From Streptomyces sp. yr375 (GTDB lineage Bacteria > Actinomycetota > Actinomycetes > Streptomycetales > Streptomycetaceae), in assembly GCF_900110755.1 (NCBI RefSeq), contig NZ_FOFF01000044.1:25092-72555 (forward strand): a stretch of DNA of 47,464 nt. Reading direction: 5' to 3'. The first letter of the stretch is position 1, and each line of letters begins with the position of its first letter. Shown here piece by piece: positions 16,544 through 25,271 of this stretch. The notes under the pieces are model-generated. The model made no database searches. It saw nothing but the letters and a program-made list of their open reading frames with translations, and was not told where the DNA came from. The position numbers and the translations under genes are program-made.

Positions 16544-17409
16544 GGGCCCTTTTCCATTTCGTGAAGGGCGTTCTGGATGAGCGCCCGGGACTTGCTGACG
16601 TTCGCTGCGGCCATGTTCAGACGCCGGAACAGCGTGGTGTACGTCTCGACGTCGGCGGCTTCCTCGTAATAGAGGGTGCTGGTGGGCGACTCGGTATAGA
16701 CGACGTCGGTCTCCGCCGAGCTGGGGAAGCTCATGATCACGAACGGCCCGAACAGGCAGGCGTTCATGGGGTCTTCGCGCGGCAGAACCTGAAGCTCGAT
16801 GTGCTGCTTCTTGCTGTCGGCGATCAGAGACTCGAGCTGTCCCCTCATCACATCGGGCTTGCCGACCTGGTGGTACAGGACGTTCTCGGCGATGATGACC
16901 CACAGTTGCAGCGGGTTGTCCCTGGTCAGGATGGTCTTGCGCTCCCGACGCACACTGACCTGAGCTTCCACGTGATCCGGTGTGGCTTCCGGCACCTGCA
17001 ACTGGATCAGGGCTTCGGTGTACTCGGGAGTCTGCAAGAGCCCCGGCACCAGGTTGGTCTGGACGTTGTACAGCTCCGAGGAGTCCCACTCGACAGCGGC
17101 GAACGCCGCGTACGCGGGATCGACCACGTTGACGTACCGGCTCCACCAACCCTTCTGCCGGGACTCGCGCGACAGCTTCTCGATCGCGGTCCGCTCGGTC
17201 GGGTCGGTGACGTTGTACGCGTCCATCAGGGCGCGGAGGTCGGGCAGGCGGATACCGGACTGGGCGTTCTCGATCCGGCCGACCTTCGATTCCGCCGAGC
17301 CGAGCACCTTGGCGGTGTCGGCGTGCGTGAGTCCGGCCGCGGTCCGAAGCTCGCGCAGCGTCCGCGCCAACTGCCGTTGACGGAACGTCGGGTTGTTGTT
17401 GATGGGCAC
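16540..17409 (-). CDS. XRE-family regulator with DUF5753 domain (WhiJ-like)
   Basis: A 289-residue protein. The helix-turn-helix is at about residues 10-70 (QLARTLRELRTAAGLTHADTA, KVGRIENAQSGIRLPDL), followed by a DUF5753 domain (LVPGLLQTPEYTEALI, VLPREDPMNACLFGPFVIM). This is a very common Streptomyces family, coupled here to a DUF397 gene and divergent from two HATPase proteins. The GTG start at 17409 opens GTG-CCC-ATC-AAC. Its regulon cannot be told from sequence. Confidence 0.92.
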   Translation of the reverse strand: MPINNNPTFRQRQLARTLRELRTAAGLTHADTAKVLGSAESKVGRIENAQSGIRLPDLRALMDAYNVTDPTERTAIEKLSRESRQKGWWSRYVNVVDPAYAAFAAVEWDSSELYNVQTNLVPGLLQTPEYTEALIQLQVPEATPDHVEAQVSVRRERKTILTRDNPLQLWVIIAENVLYHQVGKPDVMRGQLESLIADSKKQHIELQVLPREDPMNACLFGPFVIMSFPSSAETDVVYTESPTSTLYYEEAADVETYTTLFRRLNMAAANVSKSRALIQNALHEMEKGP

Positions 17410-17617
17410 CGGTCGGCCGCCTCTCCTACTGCTTCTCGCAGGTCAAGTGTGCCGCTCACGTCCTGGTAAGGGCAACAGGCATTCGTGGTCACTCGAAGTG
17501 GGTACTTGACACTCTAGGGTCTCTACAGTGCACAGTATCTACCGTGGAGGAGCGCCCGGTTACGCGGTGTCAGCCTCTGCTGTCGCCCGCCCGTGAACCC
17601 GTCCGAGGGGACCGAGT

Positions 17618-18043
17618 ATGGCTGAATCCAGGTGTTTGCAAGTCTGGTACAGGAGATTTCGCCCATCCGTGTTGAGGGCCCGTGCCGAGGCCAGAGTCCT
17701 CGCCCGCGAGTGGGGCTTACCTGGTCCCGTCGCTGACTCATTGGAGTGGGTAGTCACCGAACTGTTGACGAACGCGGTAATCCATGGCCGGACGATGAGG
17801 GGCAGTCACGTAGTGGTGGGCTACCACCTTGACGGCGATCGTCTCCGCGTAGAAGTCCGCGACGCGGCCAGCGGTATGCCGGAGCTTGTTCCGCTCGTCG
17901 TCGAGGGCGGCGACGAACCCGAAGGCGGCCGGGGCCTACAGATCGTCGCCGCGCTCGCCGACGCCTGGGGCGTGACGCCGAGGGTCATCGGAAAGACCGT
18001 GTGGGCCGAGCTGAACGTCTCCTCGAAGGAGGGGGCGACGTGA
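17618..18043 (+). CDS. HATPase-domain anti-sigma-factor-like protein
   Basis: A 141-residue single-domain ATP-binding protein of the SpoIIAB/RsbW-like (HATPase_c_2) class. It has WVVTELLTNAVIHG (N box), EVRDAASGMP (G1) and EGGRGLQIVAALADAWGV (G2). Such proteins are abundant in Streptomyces and often lie beside WhiJ-type regulators. ATG 17618 has GAGGGG seven bases upstream. Its stop overlaps the next gene's GTG start (GTGA), making a coupled pair. About 208 bp separate it from the divergent XRE gene; a TTGACA at 17506-17511 is present there, but no clear -10 partner was found. Confidence 0.9.
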   Translation: MAESRCLQVWYRRFRPSVLRARAEARVLAREWGLPGPVADSLEWVVTELLTNAVIHGRTMRGSHVVVGYHLDGDRLRVEVRDAASGMPELVPLVVEGGDEPEGGRGLQIVAALADAWGVTPRVIGKTVWAELNVSSKEGAT

Positions 18044-18615
18044 CGACCGTGGACGACGACACCGTGGACCCGATCCCCCTCCTCTGCACGACGCTGCGAC
18101 TGACCCCCGTGCCGACGGCAGTCCCCTGCGCGCGGATGTTCGTTCGGCAGACCCTCACGCGGTGGCGTCTCGACGCGCACATCGACACGGCGGAGCTGGT
18201 CATGAGCGAGCTCGTCACCAACGCCGTCAGGACCGGCGCCGTCATCGGCATCCAACTCCGCGCCCTGGAAGCCGTTTTGTACGTTGAGGTCTGGGACAGG
18301 ACGGAAGACCCGCCGGTACGCGGGAACCCCGGCCCCGAAACCGTCGGCGGGCGCGGACTGCTGCTCGTCGAGGGGCTGGCGAAGCGGTGGGACGTCTACC
18401 GCCCCCGCGTCGGCGGCAAGGTCGTCTGGGCCGAACTGCCGCTCGCCGCACCCCCGGAGCCGGTTTCCGCCCACCGGGCCCCCGTACCGCTCGTCCTGCC
18501 ACCGGGCGTCCGTCCACCCCGAGGTCCGGTCGATGACCAGGCGCGTTGGGCCCTGCTGGACCACCTCTGGGAGACGACGTTCGCGGCGATGACGGCGGCG
18601 CGCGTGAGCGAATGA
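18040..18615 (+). CDS. Second HATPase-domain regulatory protein
   Basis: A 191-residue protein. GTG 18040 overlaps the previous stop and is preceded by AAGGAGG with good spacing. It has the HATPase core (ELVMSELVTNAVRTG, EVWDRTEDPP, VGGRGLLLVEGLAKRWDVYR, VGGKVVWAEL) plus a C-terminal extension of about 50 residues containing a Pro-rich linker and WALLDHLWETTFAAM. It is probably a kinase or anti-sigma-like partner of the same regulatory unit; the substrate is unknown. Confidence 0.87.
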   Translation: MTTVDDDTVDPIPLLCTTLRLTPVPTAVPCARMFVRQTLTRWRLDAHIDTAELVMSELVTNAVRTGAVIGIQLRALEAVLYVEVWDRTEDPPVRGNPGPETVGGRGLLLVEGLAKRWDVYRPRVGGKVVWAELPLAAPPEPVSAHRAPVPLVLPPGVRPPRGPVDDQARWALLDHLWETTFAAMTAARVSE

Positions 18616-18617
18616 GG

Positions 18618-18923
18618 TCACACCGGGCGGGGTCCCGAGGCGGAGCCGATGCTCGCCTGTACCGCTTCGAGCAGCGCGGCCAGATCGGGGGACTGTTCCC
18701 ATTCCGCGGCCGTGGGGTGCCAGGTGAGGCTGCTCCCCGGGGCTTCCGGCCGACCGTGGGCGATCATCACGGTTCGCCTCCCCTTCCGGTCCGGGCCCGT
18801 CACGCTCAGATGGAGATGCCGTATGTGGTAGCGGCGGGGGTACTCCCCGCCGAAGATCTCCAGTATCCGGCCGTCGAAGGAGTAGAACTCGTGGCCGACC
18901 CTCGCCGTGATCTCATCGCGCAT
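18618..18923 (-). CDS. Hypothetical protein (101 aa)
   Basis: A convergent small gene, two bases beyond the HATPase stop. It encodes MRDEITARVGHEFYSFDGRILEIFGGEYPRRYHIRHLHL and onward, with RRTVMIAHG in the middle and an acidic/Ala-rich end. The regular beta-strand-like pattern and total length suggest a small compact domain (PH-like is possible). I do not recognise a family with confidence. Only a weak ribosome site precedes ATG 18923. Confidence 0.65.
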   Translation of the reverse strand: MRDEITARVGHEFYSFDGRILEIFGGEYPRRYHIRHLHLSVTGPDRKGRRTVMIAHGRPEAPGSSLTWHPTAAEWEQSPDLAALLEAVQASIGSASGPRPV

Positions 18924-19027
18924 GGAGGGACCCTACGTACGGTGATCAGCCGGTGCAATGCCGACCACCCTCATGCCGAGGCTCCCGCCGGGCGAACCGG
19001 CGGGGGCCAACTGGGCTTACTGGGCTG

Positions 19028-21633
19028 CTACTTGGTGGTGCGGTAGGCCCGATAGATGGTCTGGGTCAGGGTGTTGCCGTAGGCGTCGGTGAGGGTGACA
19101 CGGAGGGAGACCGGGGCGGGGTTGGTGGGGCTGTGGAGTTTGAGGAGGTTGCCGTTCACGGCGGTGGTCTTCTTCCAGGTCTTGCCGTCGTCGTAGGAGA
19201 CGGTGAAGGCCAGTTTGCGCAGGGTGGTGACCTTCGTGGCCGCGCCTTGGAGGGTGAAGGGGATGGTCAGGGTCGTGCCCGCCTTCGTGGTGCTGGCTGT
19301 TGACAGCGCCGGGGTGTAGCGGACGACCGTCAGGGGGAGCTGCTTCGGGGTGTTGCCGGAGACGTGTGCCGAGGTGAAGGTCCATGTGGCGGTCGTGCGG
19401 GTGCTGACCGCGGACTGTGCCGGGGAGCGGGAGACGTCCACGGCGAGTTTGTACGTGCGCTTGTCCGCCGGGAGCGGGTACGAGTCGCCGCCGTTCAGCT
19501 CGTCGTTCACGGCGAAGATCTTCTTGCCGTCGGCGTAGAGCGAGCTGGTGGCCTTCGTGTGGTCGGAGGTGCCCTGGTTGCCGACGCCGTCGGAGAACAG
19601 CGGCAGGTACGCGGCGAAGGCGTCGCCGGTGCGGACCGCTCCGGGCCGGTCGTCGCCGGTCGGGAGGGGGCCGGACGGGAGCGACGGGCCGAAGACGCCG
19701 ATGTTGAAGCGCTGGGTGTAGGTGCGGCCCGCCGCGTACGCCGTCGGCGCGCTGACCTGCGTGTTCTCCCAGGTCGGGTCGCCCTCCTCGTCCAGGGGGC
19801 CGAGCTGGCTCGCCTGGTAGAACCACTTGATCCCGTTGGGCAGGACGTAGTCCGTACCGGTCAGCGGCAGGCGGCCCTCGGTCACGAAGGGGTTGTAGAA
19901 CCCGCCGGGCATCAGCGGCGCGGCGACGATCGTCGTCGTCTTGCCCTTGACGGGCGCACCGACGACCACGTTGACCTTGGTGAGCTGTGCGGGCTTGACG
20001 TTCTGCGTGAAGCCGGACAGGTCACCCGTACGGTTCCAGGCCAGCCGGTAGTTGACGGTCTTGTGGGTCCAGATGCCGTGGTACATCGCGGACGCCTCGG
20101 CCGCCGGCACCGGCCCGCCGAGCTGCCCGACGCGCATGTCGCCGAAGGACGGGGCGTCGTAAAGAGACGTGTACGGCCTGCCGTTGACGTTGACGTGCAA
20201 GAAGAACATCGCGCCCGTCGGCTTGGCCGCGCCGTCCGGCACGGTGATCTTGACCGGCTTCGTCTTACGGGCGTCCATGACCAGGGTGGTGTCCTTGGTC
20301 AGCGCGAACTTCGGGTGCAGCAGCACGGAATAGCCGGTGGTGCCGGTGGGGATCACGCCCTCCAGGGCGTAACGCCCCTTCGGCAGCCGGATGGTGACCT
20401 CGCCGTCCCGCTCGTCGGCGGCGTCCGTCCAAACCCTGTTGTCCAGGCCGTAGATACCGGTCGAGCCGTCGGCCGCGGCCTTGCCCTTCAGGTCGACGTG
20501 CTTGACGGTCAGGTCGTACGACTCCACCTCGCGGACGACGCCGATCGACGTACGCGCGGTGGTCGCGCCGTCGGCCGTGGTCGCGGTCAGCGCGCCGCCG
20601 AAGCTGCCCTCCGCCGTGCCCACGCGGGTGTCCGCGGTCACGGTGGCGGTCGCCTCGCCGCCCGCCGGGACGGTGAGTTGCCGCGGCGAGACGGTGAACA
20701 GGCCCTCGGCGGCGGGCTTTCCGTCGTTGCCGTAGGCCTCGGTGGCCAGGTCGAGGGTGAGCGGCTCGCTGCCCGCGTTGCGGTACGTGACGTCCTTGGC
20801 GACCGGCTGGTCGTCGGTGTGCGGGTACGCCTGCGTGCCGAAGCTCAGCGAGGTCGGGCCGCTGGTGAGCCGCTGGCCGATCGCCCTGGTGACGTCCACC
20901 CTGCCGGTGCCCTGCGTGTACGCGGAGGTGGCGGCGGTCGGCTTCGCGGAGGCGGTGAGGGCGGCCTTGAGCTGCCCGCCGGTCCAGTCCGGATGCTCCT
21001 GCGCCAGGATCGCCGCCGCGCCCGCCACATGCGGGGTCGCCATCGACGTACCGCTCATGGAGACATAGCCGTCGGCGGCGGGGTCGCCCATGGAGCCCTC
21101 GGCGGCCTTGGCGGCGACGATGTCCACGCCCGGCGCGGTGACGTCGGGCTTCAGGGAGCCGTCGGCCGTGGGGCCCCGGCTGGAGAACGGGGCGAGGGCG
21201 TCCTGGCGGTCGACCGCGCCGACGGTGAGCGCGGCGGCGGCGCTGCCCGGGGTGCCGATGGTGCCCTCGCCCGGCCCCTCGTTCCCGGCGGCCACGACGA
21301 ACAGCGCGCCGGACGACGCCGACAGGTCGTTCACGGCCTGCTCGACCGGGTCGATACCGGCGGTGTCGGTGGCGCCCAGGCTCATGTTGACGACCTTGGC
21401 GCCCTGCGCGACGGCCCACTGCATACCGGCGATGACGGCGGAGTCGTCGCCCTCACCGGAGTCGTCGAGCACCTTGCCGACGAGCAGCCGCGCGCCGGGC
21501 GCGACCCCCTCGTACTTCGTGCCGGCGGGCGACGCGGCCCCGGAGCCCGCGATCGTCGACGCCACGTGCGTGCCGTGGCCCGCGCGGTCGACGGTGTCGG
21601 CGGCGGCGGAGAAGTTCTTCGCCTGCTCTATCC
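19028..21633 (-). pseudogene. S8 (subtilisin-family) peptidase, C-terminal part cut off by the transposon
   Basis: From the transposon edge (21633) to TAG 19028 runs the C-terminal 866 residues of a large secreted S8 peptidase. It contains the catalytic His motif (RAGHGTHVAS), the oxyanion Asn region (VAAGNEGPG), the catalytic Ser motif (SGTSMATPHVAG), and long beta-rich C-terminal domains. The Asp motif, prodomain and signal peptide are not here; they lie at 32906-33631, beyond the element. The frame stays open about 50 codons into the element, with ATGs at 21784 and 21667, so a headless product could be made, but it would lack Asp and a signal peptide. Confidence 0.93.
21629..21633. repeat. 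Target-site duplication, left copy (TATCC)
   Basis: TATCC immediately outside the left inverted repeat is repeated at 32906-32910 immediately outside the right one. A 5-bp duplication is the Tn3-family norm. Confidence 0.92.
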
Positions 21634-21666
21634 GGGCTGGGGCCGGAATACGAGCGAAACGTGCCA
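21634..21666 (+). repeat. Transposon left inverted repeat (IRL)
   Basis: 33 bp starting GGGCTGGGGCCGGAATACGA and ending AACGTGCCA. It matches the reverse complement of 32873-32905 at every base except the fourth (C here, G there). The G-run at the tip is typical of Tn3-family ends. Inward of 21666 the similarity stops. Confidence 0.95.
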
Positions 21667-21764
21667 TGGCCTTGTTCCCGTGCTGGTAGAGGTCGGCGCG
21701 GGTCGCTTGGATGGGGATCGTTAGGATTCCGTCGTTCAGGCCCTTGCGACCTTCGAGGTGTGTG

Positions 21765-24700
21765 TTGACGTCGATCGACCGCACCGCCTACCCGAGGTTC
21801 CGCGGGACCGTCACGGCGCGGGAACTGGTGGAATCGTTCACACCCACGGCGGGCGAGGTCGGCTGGGCGCGAGGGAAGACAACCGCTGACCAGACCTTCC
21901 TCGCGCTGGTGATACGGCTGAAGTGCTACCAGCGGATGCGCCACTTCCCCGGCCTGGACGAGGTTCCCGACGCGGTGGCCAGTCACATCCGCACCGCGCT
22001 GGGACTGCCAGACGGTGTGGCGGTCGGGGTGGAAGCGGTCCGGTCAGCTGCGCGGTCTCGCGACCACGTGCGCGAGCGCCTGGGGGTGAAGTACGACGCG
22101 GCGGATGTGCGCGGCATCGCCGAGACTGCGGTCCGAGCGGCAGCGGCCACGAAGGACAACCCGGCCGACCTGATCAACGTGGCGTTGGAGGAGTTGCTGG
22201 AATCTGGTCGGGAGTTGCCCGGATACACCACGCTGGACCGGATGGTGGCCAGGATCCGCGCCGAGGTGAACCGGGACGTGTTCACCGCTGTCGCTGGCCG
22301 GATCAGTGCGGGGCAGCGCGCGAGGCTGGCCGAGCTGGTGGTGGTGGACCCGTCCAGTCGGCGCAGCCGGTTCGACCGGCTGAAGGACCCGGCGAAGGCC
22401 GCGACGATCGGCAAGTTCAAGGTCCGCCTGGCGCACCTTGCCGACCTGGACGCGCTCGGGCCGACCGAGGCGTGGCTGAAAGGGGTCCCGCCGGGCAAGA
22501 TCTCGCACTTCGCCGGTGAGGCACGGGTCACCGACGTCGCGGACCTCGTCAAGATCGGCGAGGAGAAGCGGTTCACGCTGCTGGCCAGCTTCATCCACGT
22601 TTTGCGTACCTCCGCTCGGGACGAGGTGACCGAGATGTTCTGCAAGCGTATGGCGGTCATCCACAAGAAGGGCCGGGCCCGGCTGGAGGAGCTTCGCGAG
22701 GAGCACCGCGCGGAGTCCGAGCGGCTTCTGGAGGTGTTCGGCGATGTTCTGGCCGCGGTGCGCGAGGCTGCCGAACCGGCCGACACGGCGAAGGAGCCCG
22801 ACGCCGAGAAGGACACCGGCGCCGCGACGACCGATGCGACCGGCAGCGGCACCATCGACGGCGCGGTTCAACCTGCAGAACCCGCGGCCGAAGACGGGAG
22901 GTCCGCAGCGGCGCGGACTGGGGAGATGGTCCTGGCAGCGCTGACGGCTGGCGGAGGCATCGCGGCGCTGAGCGCGTCGCACGAGGCGGTGGCCGCGCAC
23001 CACGGCAACAACTACCTGCCACTGTGCGAGCAGTACTACAAGTCGCACCGGCCGGTGCTGTTCACGCTGGTGGACGCGATCGAGCTGGAGGCGACGTCCG
23101 CGGAGCGGTCGGTGCTGGACGCGCTGGAGTTCGTCAAGGCCAACCGGGATCTGGACCGGCGCGCGGAGTGGATCGAGGACAGCGTCACCGTCAAGCGTGA
23201 GGGCAAGGACGTGGTGCTGACGGTCGACGTCGACGCCTTCGCTGGGCTCTTGTGGAGGCGCACGCTGCGCGACCGGCGCCGTCCGGGGATGCTGGCCCGC
23301 CGGCACCTGGAGGTGTGCGTGTTCTCCCGTTTGGCCGCCGAACTGCGGTCCGGGGACATCGCGGTGGTTGGCTCGGACTCGTACGCCAACCTGCACGCCC
23401 AGTTGATGAGCTGGGAGGAGTGCGAGGACAAGGTCACGGAGTTCTGCACCCAGGCCGGCATCCCGACCGACGCGAAGGCGCTCGCGGCGCACTACCGGGC
23501 GCTGCTGACGAAGACGGCCACGGAGGTCGATGCGGGCTACCCGGCCAACACCGACCTACGTTTGGAGGGCGGCCGCCCGGTGCTGGCGCGGCGCAAGGGC
23601 GCCGAGCGGCGGCCGGCGGCGATCGCGCTGGAGGCCGCGGTGCTGGACCGGCTGCCCGACCGCGCGCTGCTGGACATCCTGGCCCGCACTGCCCACCTGA
23701 CGGGCTGGCCGCGGCATTTCGGCCCGGCTTCCGGTTCCGATCCGAAGATCCGCGACACCTTGGGCCGGTACGTGGTGACCGCGTTCGCCTATGGCGGGAA
23801 TCTGGGGCCGACCGAGGTCGCCCGGCACATGCGCGGGGTCAGCGCCCACGAGATCTACACGGCCGGGAACAAGCACGCCACCCCCGACAAGATCTACAAG
23901 GCGTCGGCGGACGTGGTCAACGCCTTCGCGAAGCTGGATGTCGCCGCGATGTGGGGCGACGGGTCGACCGCAGCCACCGACGGCTCGCAGATCGACACCT
24001 GGGAAGACAGCTTGCGGGCCGAGTCCCACGTCAGATACGGGGGGTTCGGGGCCCTGGCGTTCCGGCTGGTGTCCGACAACTACATCGCGCTGTTCTCCCA
24101 TTTCATCCCGTGCGGGGTGTGGGAGGCGGTGTACCTGCTGGACTCGCTGCTGTCCAACGTCTCCGACATCCAGCCCGACACCATCCATGCCGACACGCAG
24201 GGGGCTTCGCTGCCGGTGTTCGGCCTGGCCGCGCTCCTCGGATTCGACCTTCTTCCCCGCATCCGCAACTGGCACGACCTGAACTTCTACCGGCCTCACG
24301 CCAAGGTGCGGTACAAGCACATCGACTCCCTGTTCGACGACAACGTCATCGACTGGGCTCTCATCGAACGCCACTGGAAGGACCTGCTGCGCACCGGGAT
24401 CTCGATCCGGGAGGGTCGGCTGTCCTCGGTGACGCTGCTGCGCCGCCTGGGTAACCACTCGAAGCGCAACCGGATCTACAAGGCGCTCCGTGAATTGGGC
24501 AGGGCTGTCAGGACCGTGACGCTCCTTCGATACCTGTCCGAGCCCGGGCTGCGCGACCAGATCACGGCGATCACCAACCGTACGGAGGCGTTCCACGGCT
24601 TCGCCGCGCATCTGATGATCGGCGGACGGCTGATAGGCCACAACGACCCGGACTACCAGGAGCGAGTCGTGAAGTTCAACGAGCTGATCGCCAACTGCGC

Positions 24701-24920
24701 GATCTACTCCACCGCGCTGGACATCACGGACGCCGCCAACGCCCTTGCCGCCGAGGGCCATCTCGTGGACCCCGACGACCTGGCTACTGTCAGCCCGCTG
24801 ATCACCCGCACCATACGCCGCTTCGGCGACTGGCACCTGGACCTCACCCCGCCCAAGGACGTCGTCGCCACCAGGCTGGACCTGGCGCCCGGAGCGCTGT
24901 TTCCCACTGCGCAGGTGTGA
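21765..24920 (+). CDS. tnpA: Tn3-family transposase TnpA
   Basis: A protein of about 1,051 residues. TTG 21765 gives the canonical N-terminus (L/M)TSIDRTAYPRF and has GAGG six bases upstream; GTG 21762 or ATG 21711 are alternatives. The N-terminal DNA-binding half has AFTPTAGEVGWARGKT-type DUF4158 features. The C-terminal catalytic DDE domain shows ATDGSQIDTWED (first Asp), QPDTIHADTQGAS (second Asp) and NRTEAFHGFAAHL (Glu). An acidic Ala/Thr/Glu-rich linker of about 50 residues near residues 345-395 is unusual for the family. It starts about 100 bp inside the left inverted repeat, so its promoter must be at the element's tip. It appears intact, with no frameshift or stop. Confidence 0.95.
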   Translation: MTSIDRTAYPRFRGTVTARELVESFTPTAGEVGWARGKTTADQTFLALVIRLKCYQRMRHFPGLDEVPDAVASHIRTALGLPDGVAVGVEAVRSAARSRDHVRERLGVKYDAADVRGIAETAVRAAAATKDNPADLINVALEELLESGRELPGYTTLDRMVARIRAEVNRDVFTAVAGRISAGQRARLAELVVVDPSSRRSRFDRLKDPAKAATIGKFKVRLAHLADLDALGPTEAWLKGVPPGKISHFAGEARVTDVADLVKIGEEKRFTLLASFIHVLRTSARDEVTEMFCKRMAVIHKKGRARLEELREEHRAESERLLEVFGDVLAAVREAAEPADTAKEPDAEKDTGAATTDATGSGTIDGAVQPAEPAAEDGRSAAARTGEMVLAALTAGGGIAALSASHEAVAAHHGNNYLPLCEQYYKSHRPVLFTLVDAIELEATSAERSVLDALEFVKANRDLDRRAEWIEDSVTVKREGKDVVLTVDVDAFAGLLWRRTLRDRRRPGMLARRHLEVCVFSRLAAELRSGDIAVVGSDSYANLHAQLMSWEECEDKVTEFCTQAGIPTDAKALAAHYRALLTKTATEVDAGYPANTDLRLEGGRPVLARRKGAERRPAAIALEAAVLDRLPDRALLDILARTAHLTGWPRHFGPASGSDPKIRDTLGRYVVTAFAYGGNLGPTEVARHMRGVSAHEIYTAGNKHATPDKIYKASADVVNAFAKLDVAAMWGDGSTAATDGSQIDTWEDSLRAESHVRYGGFGALAFRLVSDNYIALFSHFIPCGVWEAVYLLDSLLSNVSDIQPDTIHADTQGASLPVFGLAALLGFDLLPRIRNWHDLNFYRPHAKVRYKHIDSLFDDNVIDWALIERHWKDLLRTGISIREGRLSSVTLLRRLGNHSKRNRIYKALRELGRAVRTVTLLRYLSEPGLRDQITAITNRTEAFHGFAAHLMIGGRLIGHNDPDYQERVVKFNELIANCAIYSTALDITDAANALAAEGHLVDPDDLATVSPLITRTIRRFGDWHLDLTPPKDVVATRLDLAPGALFPTAQV

Positions 24921-25271
24921 AGCTGCGGTTGGTCGAAGACCTGCGGCCGACTCATGCCTCGCCCGTCATCGTGGTCTTACGTGCGGGCCTGCGATCGGGT
25001 CCGAAGCCGTGCGTCCAGGCTCATCACCAGTCGCAGCGCAATCGCCTGCGGCCCCGTTCAGAACATCCCCGGAGAAGCCGGCCTGCACCCGACTGCCCGG
25101 TCGTGAGACGGACCAGCAGCGCCCGGCTGGGCGACGCGACGCCTCAGGGCCCTGCCTGCGTGGCTGTGAGCGATCTCCACGCATGGGCCAGGGCCTGCCC
25201 GATCGGCGGGGAGTGACACCGGGCAGGCCCTGGCGGATCAGGGGAAAGCTGCTGCTCCTTGTTTCGTGTGG
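24921..25271. terminator. Spacer with strong hairpin between convergent tnpA and alpha-glucosidase genes
   Basis: In this 351-bp gap, 25187-25201 (GCCAGGGCCTGCCCG) is perfectly inverted at 25220-25234, giving a 15-bp stem with an 18-nt loop. The position between the ends of two convergent transcripts fits a bidirectional terminator without a T-run, as is common in Streptomyces. No other gene or motif was found in the gap. Confidence 0.7.

Noticed and set aside
21639..21666. Inverted repeat of only 28 bp with non-matching flanks as element ends
   Set aside because: Extending outward by five bases to the TATCC duplication gives a better solution, with 32 of 33 matching bases and an in-frame repair of the host gene.
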